From: an uncultured Clostridium sp.
Lineage (GTDB): Bacteria > Bacillota > Clostridia > UBA1212 > UBA1255
DNA length: 58,119 bases
Assembly: GCA_900543695.1 (NCBI GenBank)
Contig: UQSG01000017.1
Span: forward strand, 1-58,119
Reading direction: 5' to 3'
The notes under the pieces: model-generated
Seen by the model: the letters and a program-made list of their open reading frames with translations, nothing else
What the model was told of the DNA's origin: nothing
Database searches by the model: none
In this document: positions 24,117 to 30,861 of the stretch, piece after piece
Layout of the letters: each line of letters begins with the position of its first letter
How positions within the stretch are numbered: position 1 is the stretch's first letter
Position numbers and translations under genes: made by a program

Positions 24117-25196
24117 ATGGCTACCGTAAGCTTGTGTATGATTGTTAAAAACGAAGAACGCGTTCTCGCAAGATGCCTGGAGAGCGTTCGGGAGTGTATG
24201 GACGAGATTATTATTGTGGACACGGGGAGCAGCGATGCGACAAAGGAGATCGCAGCGCGCTACACAGACAAAATTTACGATTTTGAATGGATCGACGATT
24301 TTGCTGCCGCACGGAATTTTTCGTTTTCCAAGGCCTCCATGGATTTTGCAATGTGGCTCGATGCGGACGACGTTTTTCTGGAAGCAGATAAAAACGCCTT
24401 TATAGAACTGAAAAATTCAATCCCTGATAATGTGGACGTCGTCATGCTGCGTTACCATACGGCTTTCGATGAGGAGGGAAAACCGGTGTTTTCGTATTAC
24501 AGGGAACGCCTGATCCGCAAAGGGACCGTTTCCTTCTGGAAGGGACGCGTTCATGAGGTGATTGTACATACGGGACGTGTGATGTACTCGGAGGTCGCGG
24601 TAACACATCGTTCCGTAAAAACGGGCTACAACGACAGAAATTTGCGGATTTATGAAAAACAGGAGAAGGCGGGGGAGCCGTTCTCTCCGCGTGACTGGTT
24701 CTACTACGGCCGGGAGCTTTATTACCATAAGCACTATGAAAAAGCGATACAAATCCTGCAGGATTTTCTTTCGTCTGAAAAGGGCTGGGCAGAAAACAAA
24801 ATTGAAGCGTGTAAAATCCTTTCCTACTGCTATCAGGAAACGGGAGATTCGCTTTCTGCGCTTGGCGCTTTAACGGTTTCTTTCCGCTATGATGTGCCGC
24901 GGGCCGAAATCTGCTGCGAAATCGGAAATTATTTTATGCGGCTGCAAAATTTCCGTGTTGCGGCGTTTTGGTTCGAGCTGGCGCTGCGGGCTCCTCGGGA
25001 GGATCGGAGCGGAGCGTTTGTGGCCGAGGACAGTCACGGATACCTTCCCTGCATCCAGCTCTGCGTTTGCTACGACCGGCTGGGCGATTATAAAAAAGCT
25101 GAGGAATATAACCAGCTGGCGGGGACCTATCGTCCCTCCTCTCCGGCGTATCTGCAGAATTTAAAATATTTTGAGAGCCGTGGCCTGCACACCTGA
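24117..25196 (+). CDS. Family-2 glycosyltransferase with TPR-like C-terminus (SgtA-like)
   Basis: 359 residues. The GT2 domain (~1-200) opens with LCMIVKNEERVLARCLESV, then DTGSSDATKEIA and the metal motif WLDADDVF. The C-terminal ~150 residues are helical repeats resembling TPRs (YYHKHYEKAIQILQDFL, LGDYKKAEEYNQLAG). This architecture matches SgtA, which in Clostridioides difficile lies next to bclA3 and glycosylates the collagen-like spore glycoprotein. Here it likewise precedes a collagen-like gene. The ATG at 24117 has GGGAGG 7 bases upstream. Confidence 0.87.
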   Translation: MATVSLCMIVKNEERVLARCLESVRECMDEIIIVDTGSSDATKEIAARYTDKIYDFEWIDDFAAARNFSFSKASMDFAMWLDADDVFLEADKNAFIELKNSIPDNVDVVMLRYHTAFDEEGKPVFSYYRERLIRKGTVSFWKGRVHEVIVHTGRVMYSEVAVTHRSVKTGYNDRNLRIYEKQEKAGEPFSPRDWFYYGRELYYHKHYEKAIQILQDFLSSEKGWAENKIEACKILSYCYQETGDSLSALGALTVSFRYDVPRAEICCEIGNYFMRLQNFRVAAFWFELALRAPREDRSGAFVAEDSHGYLPCIQLCVCYDRLGDYKKAEEYNQLAGTYRPSSPAYLQNLKYFESRGLHT

Positions 25197-25275
25197 TAAA
25201 GAGCCTGAATATATTAAATTGAGACAGTAGATGCTGATATCTGTCTTTAGAGATCAATATAAGGAGTGTATGCAT

Positions 25276-27243
25276 ATGAATTCCAATGCTTGCGATAGAA
25301 GAAATATCTGTCCGCGGTGTGGAAATCCGATGAACTGCTGCCGCTGCTGCTGTGGTCCCACAGGTCCCACAGGTCCTACCGGACCGACGGGCCCAATGGG
25401 CTTCCCGGGAATCCCCGGCCCGACTGGTCCAACGGGTGCCACCGGCGCAACGGGACCTGCCGGGGGCCCGACTGGTCCGACGGGGGCTACGGGCGCTACA
25501 GGACCAATCGGTCCAACTGGCCCAACGGGCGCAACCGGCGCACCGGGCGCGAACGGTCAGATGGGTCCTACCGGACCGACGGGTGCTCCCGGACTGAACG
25601 GCGCAATGGGTCCAACTGGCCCGACAGGCGCAACGGGACCTGCCGGTGAAAACGGCCAAATGGGGCCCACCGGCCCGACAGGCGCAACAGGCGCGACTGG
25701 CCCAACGGGCGCAACGGGTGCTACTGGCCCGACAGGCGCGACTGGCCCAACGGGCGCAACGGGCCCAACCGGCGCCACAGGCGTTGCCGGAGCGAACGGC
25801 CAGATGGGCCCAACCGGTCCAACGGGCCCAACCGGCCCAACGGGACCTACGGGTGCCACCGGCCCGACCGGAACGGGAATCGCAGTACGAGGATATTTCA
25901 ATGATTTTGCAGATCTGGTTGCCGCTCATCCAACGGGGGTATCAGGGGATACCTATGTTGTAGGAAACGTACTTTATGTATGGAGTCCCGATACAAACAG
26001 CTGGCAGGCTAGCTCAATTTTAGCGGGTCCAACCGGCCCGACCGGTCCAACGGGACCAACGGGTGCAACTGGCCCGACCGGAGCGACCGGCGCAACGGGA
26101 ACGGGAGCGACAGGACCTACGGGCCCAACGGGTGCCACGGGCGCAACTGGCCCGACCGGAGCGACCGGTGCAGCGGGAACGGGAGCGACAGGACCTACGG
26201 GCCCAACGGGCGCCACGGGAGCAACGGGACCAACTGGAGCGACCGGTGCAGCGGGAACGGGAGCAACCGGACCTACGGGAGCAACCGGCGTCACGGGAGC
26301 AACCGGCCCGACCGGAGCGACAGGTGCCACGGGCGCAACTGGCCCAACTGGCCCGACTGGCGCTACGGGGCCTACGGGAGCAACCGGTCCGACTGGAGCC
26401 ACTGGCCCAACCGGCGCCGCGGCGACGATTACCGTCGGCAGCGTATCCACGGGAGATCCGGGTACGGATGCCGCAGTGACAAATACAGGCGATACCAATA
26501 ATGCTGTGTTTGACTTTACCATCCCGCGCGGCGCAACGGGCGCGGCGGGAGACACCGGTCCGACTGGTCCGACAGGTGCCACTGGTCCAACTGGCCCAAC
26601 TGGTCCGACAGGTCCAACTGGCCCGACCGGACCTACTGGCGCAACCGGTCCAACCGGTGCTGCGGCAACGATTACCGTCGGCAGCGTATCCACGGGAGAT
26701 CCGGGTACGGATGCCGCAGTTTCAAATACCGGCGACGCCAATAACGCCGTATTGGACTTTACCATTCCACGCGGCGCAACGGGTGCGGCGGGGGACACCG
26801 GACCTACCGGCCCAACCGGTCCGACCGGTGACGCGCCTCCGCTGAACGCACTGTATGCGACAAACGTTCCGTCGCAGTCACCGGCGTCTGACGGTGATGC
26901 GCTTACGTTTGACACGAATCAGGTGGAGGAGGGAACGGCGATCAGCCACACGGCCAGCAGCGGCGATTTTACAATCAACGAGGCGGGAACGTATCTCATT
27001 TCCTATTCTGTAGTCGGAACGAATACAACCGGAACGGGCAACGCCAGCGTACAGCTCAGAAACGGAGGAACGGAAATCCCCGGAAGCACCAAATCCGGCA
27101 CGATTTCTGCCACATCTGATACGACGTCGCTGTCGGCTACGGTTCTGGTAAGCGTAGCAGGAACTGCAACGATTACGCTGAATATGGTAGGAACCGACTT
27201 CTCCTTTACCAACGCGTCTATGCTTATCATTAAAGAGGATTGA
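25276..27243 (+). CDS. BclA-like collagen repeat glycoprotein
   Basis: 655 residues. A Cys-rich head (CDRRNICPRCGNPMNCCRCCC) is followed by Gly-Pro-Thr / Gly-Ala-Thr collagen triplets in several blocks (about 25350-25880, 26026-26415, 26530-26655, 26776-26830). Non-collagen inserts are a 50-residue globular module (GIAVRGYFNDFADLV...) and two copies of an AATITVGSVSTGDPGTDAAV module. The final ~135 residues form a C1q/TNF-like trimerisation domain as in exosporium BclA. Thr in nearly every triplet gives many O-glycosylation sites for the neighbouring transferase. The ATG at 25276 has AAGGAG 9 bases upstream. No classical signal peptide, as for BclA-type spore proteins. Confidence 0.9.
   Translation: MNSNACDRRNICPRCGNPMNCCRCCCGPTGPTGPTGPTGPMGFPGIPGPTGPTGATGATGPAGGPTGPTGATGATGPIGPTGPTGATGAPGANGQMGPTGPTGAPGLNGAMGPTGPTGATGPAGENGQMGPTGPTGATGATGPTGATGATGPTGATGPTGATGPTGATGVAGANGQMGPTGPTGPTGPTGPTGATGPTGTGIAVRGYFNDFADLVAAHPTGVSGDTYVVGNVLYVWSPDTNSWQASSILAGPTGPTGPTGPTGATGPTGATGATGTGATGPTGPTGATGATGPTGATGAAGTGATGPTGPTGATGATGPTGATGAAGTGATGPTGATGVTGATGPTGATGATGATGPTGPTGATGPTGATGPTGATGPTGAAATITVGSVSTGDPGTDAAVTNTGDTNNAVFDFTIPRGATGAAGDTGPTGPTGATGPTGPTGPTGPTGPTGPTGATGPTGAAATITVGSVSTGDPGTDAAVSNTGDANNAVLDFTIPRGATGAAGDTGPTGPTGPTGDAPPLNALYATNVPSQSPASDGDALTFDTNQVEEGTAISHTASSGDFTINEAGTYLISYSVVGTNTTGTGNASVQLRNGGTEIPGSTKSGTISATSDTTSLSATVLVSVAGTATITLNMVGTDFSFTNASMLIIKED
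26415..26790 (+). repeat. Duplicated module inside the collagen-like gene
   Basis: Two near-identical stretches of roughly 130 bases, starting near 26415 and 26658, encode AATITVGSVSTGDPG...FTIPRGATGAAGDTGPTG. They are separated by a collagen block, with a repeat period of about 243 bases. Confidence 0.8.
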
Positions 27244-27250
27244 TTCTTCT

Positions 27251-27291
27251 CGGCCTTTTGGCCCCCTTGGGGCCGAAGGCCGTTTTTTTTT
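27251..27291 (+). terminator. Strong terminator of the collagen-like gene
   Basis: Outer stem CGGCCTT (27251-27257)/AAGGCCG (27276-27282) and inner stem GGCCCC/GGGGCC, followed by nine T. It lies just inside the right end of the element and would stop element transcripts before the feoB 3' part. Confidence 0.93.
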
Positions 27292-27319
27292 GCCGCAATC
27301 CGTCATGCGGCGGAAAAAT

Positions 27320-27364
27320 TTTCCTTTTCGAAGGCGGCGGTTTTCCGACGCTTATTGCAATTAT
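27320..27364. other. Right attachment site (attR) of the feoB element
   Basis: Core GTTTT at 27340-27344; FeoB coding resumes at 27345. On the element side TTTCCTTTTC (27320-27329) mirrors the arm at 18777-18787: counting outward from the core, positions 11-21 agree in 9 of 11 bases between the two sides. Confidence 0.75.
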
Positions 27365-28070
27365 CACGATGTTTTTTATTGGGACCTCTGGGGGAATGCT
27401 GAATTCGGTTTTTGCGGCGCTTATTTTGACCTTTTTGGTCATAATCGGAATTTTCATGACGTTTGCCGTTTCAAGACTGCTTTCCGGAACGCTGCTGAAA
27501 GGGATCCCGTCGTCCTTTACCCTGGAGCTGCCGCCGTATCGGAGACCACAGATAGGAAAAGTGATTGTACGCTCCGTTCTGGACAGAACGCTGTTTGTAC
27601 TCGGCAGAGCCGCCGCCGTTGCTGCCCCCGCAGGCCTCGTGATCTGGCTTATGGCCAATCTCACAGTAAATGAAATCAGTCTCCTGAATCATTGCGCGAG
27701 CGTTTTGGATCCGTTTGCAAAGCTCTTTGGGCTGGACGGCGTCATTCTCATTGCCTTTATTCTGGGACTGCCAGCCAATGAAATCGTGTTTCCAATCATA
27801 ATCATGGCATATCTGGCGCAGGGAAGCATTTTGGAGCTTGGCAATCTGGCCGAGCTTCGCACCCTGCTGGCAGCAAATGGATGGACCTGGATTACTGCCG
27901 GAAGCACGGCGCTTTTTTCACTGATGCATTGGCCGTGTTCTACTACGCTCATTACAATAAAAAAGGAAACCGGAAGTCTCAAATGGACGATATTGGCGTT
28001 TCTGATTCCTACAGTGACCGGGCTTGCCGTATGTTTTCTCTTTGCTAATGCAGCGCGTCTGTTTCTGTGA
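27345..28070 (+). CDS. feoB: FeoB, 3' part, separated from its start by the element
   Basis: 241 residues continuing FeoB from PTLIAIITMFFIG: membrane helices, the SFTLELPPYRRPQ loop, and a gate region with GLDGVILIAFILGLPANEIVFPIIIMAY and CSTTLITIKKETGSLKW. The open frame extends upstream to 27240 but runs back through the collagen terminator, so no independent start is convincing. It fits the 5' fragment exactly at the GTTTT core. Without excision this part is silent or produced only as a membrane fragment. Confidence 0.9.
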   Translation, partial: PTLIAIITMFFIGTSGGMLNSVFAALILTFLVIIGIFMTFAVSRLLSGTLLKGIPSSFTLELPPYRRPQIGKVIVRSVLDRTLFVLGRAAAVAAPAGLVIWLMANLTVNEISLLNHCASVLDPFAKLFGLDGVILIAFILGLPANEIVFPIIIMAYLAQGSILELGNLAELRTLLAANGWTWITAGSTALFSLMHWPCSTTLITIKKETGSLKWTILAFLIPTVTGLAVCFLFANAARLFL

Positions 28071-28091
28071 GACGGACACGGTATTTTTCTG

Positions 28092-28120
28092 TTGCCTTGC
28101 CTCCGGAAATAGAGTACAAT
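28092..28120 (+). promoter_or_regulatory. Promoter of the SGNH esterase gene
   Basis: TTGCCT (28092-28097), 17 bases, TACAAT (28115-28120). Confidence 0.55.
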
Positions 28121-28169
28121 AAATTTTGTGTAAAACCTGTAAAATTTATCGGATATGGGAGGCTTGAAA

Positions 28170-29822
28170 ATGAAGAAGATTTTGTTGTTGGCTCTTATTG
28201 CTGCGCTGGGGCTGTCCGCCGCCTGCGAAGGGACGCCGCAGCAGCCAGGAGCCGCGCGGCCGGGGTATACGCTGTGGAATTCCGGAAGAACGGCTGCGGA
28301 GCCCGTAGAGGAAAGAAAAACAGAAAGCTATACGCCGCAGGAGGGAACTGCGGAGGAATTTGAAGTGGCGAATTATTTCAGCGATAATATGATCGTTCCG
28401 AGAGATAGAGAAATTGTCATCTGGGGCACGGCGCCGGAGTCGCAGAACGGGAAAATCGTAGCAGCGGAATTTAAGGGACTGAAAGGTTCGGCAGAAATCG
28501 CGGATGGCGCATGGAAGATCGTGCTGCAGGGAACGCTTCCCGCCAGCGGAGAACAGAACCATACGCTTACGGTGTCAGGCGCAGAGGGAATAACAGAGGA
28601 ATTTTCTGACGTTCTTGTCGGGGATCTCTGGATCGTTTCCGGACAGAGTAATTCCGATCTGACGTTTTATGGCACGGTTGGCGGTACGTCGACGGATATT
28701 CTGACGCTTTATGAAGAAGAACTCGATGCTGCCACAAAGGAAGACAATATCCGAATCCTGAGACAGACGAATTACGATCTTATGAACGACAGCTGCCAGG
28801 ACGCGATGAGCGAACCGCAGACGGATATTCTGAGCAGCTACAGATGGTATACGGCGGAGAGACGGCGCGTGGTCGGAAACACAGTTTACAACAGCTTTTC
28901 CATGCTGGGCTATTTTTTCGCCAAAGAGCTGTATACGCTGAATCCCGATGTACCGGTAGGAATCATTATGGCGGGCTGCGGCGGCGCTCCGCTGTCGCTG
29001 CTGGCTTCTCCGGAGGCGAACAGCGCCTTCCCGTCCACACTGAAGGATAAAACCATGATGCTTGGTAATTATCTGATTCCTGAGTGCGGAATTTATAATA
29101 TGTTTATTGCGCCGCTTACGAACGTGGGAATTACAGGGATGATTTTCTACCAGGGCGAGACGGACGCGCTGGAAGCCGCCGATTACGGAGACGCGCTGGG
29201 GATCTTTATAAAAGATCTCAGAGAAAAATTCGGTACGAATTTTCTGTTTTTGAATACGCAGCTGACATCGTACGGCTATGAAAGCGGCGGTATACAGCTG
29301 ACGGGAATCTGGGACGGCGTTCCGAATATGCGTTTTGCGCAGGCGGAGGTCAGAATCGACCACAGCATTCCCGATTACGAGGTGATTCCGACGCTTGATC
29401 TCGGCTGGCGGGAAGGAGACAAGGACGGCGCGCATCCGTATTATAAAAAAGAAATTGCTCAGCGCGGCGCTGCAATCGCGGCGGCAAGGCTGTACGGGAT
29501 CGGGGAAGCGGAGAACGTAGGATGCCCGATTCCCTCTAAAATTGAATATAAAAAAGATGCTCTGGAAATTACGTACGACTACGCCGGCGGCGGTCTGAAA
29601 ACGCTGGACGGTAAGGCCGTGACGGGATTTGAAATAAAAATGGAGGGCGCATGGAAAACGGCAGAGGCAGTCGCTGAAGGGAATATGATTATCGTACAGA
29701 ATGTCAGCAATCCCGAGGGCGTGCGGTATGCGCCGGAGCTGAGATATGCGAATCTGGACGATGCCAATCTCTGCTCGGGAACGGGGAACCCCGCCGCAGC
29801 GTTTTCCGTCGAATTTGAGTGA
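28170..29822 (+). CDS. Secreted SGNH-hydrolase, sialate O-acetylesterase-like
   Basis: 550 residues. The N-terminus is lipoprotein-like (MKKILLLALIAALGLSAAC). Next comes a beta-sandwich (EVANYFSDNMIVPRDREIVIWGTAPE) typical before the catalytic domain of sialate O-acetylesterases. Catalytic blocks: VSGQSN (nucleophile Ser), FYQGETDA, and DGAHPYYK with the His. Such enzymes remove acetyl groups from sialic acid or plant glycans. ATG at 28170 with GGGAGG 7 bases upstream. It lies 99 bases after the feoB 3' part, with its own likely promoter. Confidence 0.83.
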   Translation: MKKILLLALIAALGLSAACEGTPQQPGAARPGYTLWNSGRTAAEPVEERKTESYTPQEGTAEEFEVANYFSDNMIVPRDREIVIWGTAPESQNGKIVAAEFKGLKGSAEIADGAWKIVLQGTLPASGEQNHTLTVSGAEGITEEFSDVLVGDLWIVSGQSNSDLTFYGTVGGTSTDILTLYEEELDAATKEDNIRILRQTNYDLMNDSCQDAMSEPQTDILSSYRWYTAERRRVVGNTVYNSFSMLGYFFAKELYTLNPDVPVGIIMAGCGGAPLSLLASPEANSAFPSTLKDKTMMLGNYLIPECGIYNMFIAPLTNVGITGMIFYQGETDALEAADYGDALGIFIKDLREKFGTNFLFLNTQLTSYGYESGGIQLTGIWDGVPNMRFAQAEVRIDHSIPDYEVIPTLDLGWREGDKDGAHPYYKKEIAQRGAAIAAARLYGIGEAENVGCPIPSKIEYKKDALEITYDYAGGGLKTLDGKAVTGFEIKMEGAWKTAEAVAEGNMIIVQNVSNPEGVRYAPELRYANLDDANLCSGTGNPAAAFSVEFE

Positions 29823-29831
29823 TTTTTCGCA

Positions 29832-30749
29832 ATGACGCTGCAGCAGTTAAGATATGTTATTGAAATCGTAAATTGCGGTTCGATGAACGCCGCCGCCGAG
29901 AAGCTTTTTGTCACGCAGCCGAGTCTTTCGAATGCGGTAAAGGAGCTGGAAAAGGAGCTTGGAATCGAAATTTTCCTCCGCTCCAGCCGCGGAATTTCCC
30001 TCTCGGCGGAGGGCGCCGAATTCCTGGGCTACGCACGGCAGGTCGTGGAGCAGGCGGAGCTGCTGGAGCAGCGATATACCGATAAAAAACCGTCCAGACG
30101 GCTCTTCTCCGTATCGACGCAGCACTATGCCTTTTCCGTCAATGCCTTTGTAAATCTGATTCGGGAATATAATCAGAACGAATACGAGTTTACGCTTCGG
30201 GAGACGCAGACGCATGATATCATAGAGGATGTCAAAAATCTGCGCAGCGAGATCGGCGTTCTTTATCTGAATGACTTCAATGAAAAGGTTCTGCTGAAAA
30301 TCCTGCGGGAGAGCAATCTCGGCTTTCATCCGCTGTTTGAGGCGAAGCCGCATGTGTTTGTCAGCAACGCGCATCCGCTTTCCGGGCGCGCGTCCGTCCG
30401 TCTGGAGGATCTGACGCCGTACCCATGTCTTTCTTTTGAGCAGGGGGTATATAATTCCTTCTATTATTCCGAAGAGATCCTCAGCACTGTGTACCATCCC
30501 AAAAGCATTCTGGTCAGCGACCGCGCGACGCTTTTCAACCTTCTGATCGGGCTTGACGGTTATACGATTTCTACGGGAATTCTGAGCGAGGATTTGAACG
30601 GGAAAAATATCATTTCCATCCCGCTGATCAGCGACGAAATTATCCGCGTCGGTTACATCGCGCAGAAAGGGATCGGACTGAGCGCCATGGCGGACGCGTA
30701 TATCGCTAATCTGCGCCGCTACATCGCTACCTGCGAAGGATATAAATAA
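29832..30749 (+). CDS. LysR-family transcriptional regulator
   Basis: 305 residues: an N-terminal helix-turn-helix (LRYVIEIVNCGSMNAAAEKLFVTQPSLSNAVKELEKELGIEIFLRSSRGISLSAEG), then a periplasmic-binding-like effector domain. The start ATG is 10 bases after the esterase stop with no clear ribosome site. It lies 112 bases upstream of metE-metF in the same direction, making it a candidate regulator of methionine synthesis, as MetR/CmbR/MtaR-type LysR proteins are in other bacteria. The alternative is control of the esterase. Confidence 0.9.
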   Translation: MTLQQLRYVIEIVNCGSMNAAAEKLFVTQPSLSNAVKELEKELGIEIFLRSSRGISLSAEGAEFLGYARQVVEQAELLEQRYTDKKPSRRLFSVSTQHYAFSVNAFVNLIREYNQNEYEFTLRETQTHDIIEDVKNLRSEIGVLYLNDFNEKVLLKILRESNLGFHPLFEAKPHVFVSNAHPLSGRASVRLEDLTPYPCLSFEQGVYNSFYYSEEILSTVYHPKSILVSDRATLFNLLIGLDGYTISTGILSEDLNGKNIISIPLISDEIIRVGYIAQKGIGLSAMADAYIANLRRYIATCEGYK

Positions 30750-30762
30750 AAACTATATCAAA

Positions 30763-30775
30763 CGATAAAATATCG
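30763..30775. promoter_or_regulatory. Palindrome upstream of metE, candidate LysR site
   Basis: CGATA-AAA-TATCG lies between the LysR gene and metE, about 28 bases before a TATACT -10 box (30804-30809). No SAM, T-box or cobalamin riboswitch was recognised in this leader. Confidence 0.45.
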
Positions 30776-30861
30776 GAATTTACCATAACGGCTTCCCTTA
30801 TGCTATACTGAACGGCGTAAGGGGAGCTGTCATTTTATCAATAAAAGAAGGAGTAGACACT

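Larger units (their letters stand above)
18766..27344. mobile_element. 8,579-bp serine-recombinase element inserted in feoB
   Basis: Bounded by GTTTT at 18761-18765 and 27340-27344. Joining the sequence left of the first core copy to that right of the second gives CGT TTT CCG, continuing FeoB as CNGR-F-PTLIAII without gap or frame change. It carries, in order, a MATE exporter, a TIM-barrel sugar isomerase-like gene, a 2-hydroxyacid dehydrogenase, a small minus-strand ORF, a large serine recombinase, a glycosyltransferase and a collagen-like glycoprotein ending in a strong terminator. No phage structural or conjugation genes are seen. Base composition matches the surroundings, so the insertion is not obviously recent. 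Confidence 0.88.

Noticed and set aside
25974..26915. Long minus-strand ORF rich in APVGPV repeats opposite the collagen gene
   Set aside because: Mirror image of the GPT/GAT repeats; no ribosome site, and the plus strand has head, modules and tip domain of a known architecture.
18761..27344. Explaining the two FeoB parts as two independent degenerate genes or a simple frameshift
   Set aside because: The halves are complementary, do not overlap, are in frame at a shared 5-base core, and the insert encodes a recombinase; a frameshift cannot account for 8.6 kb.
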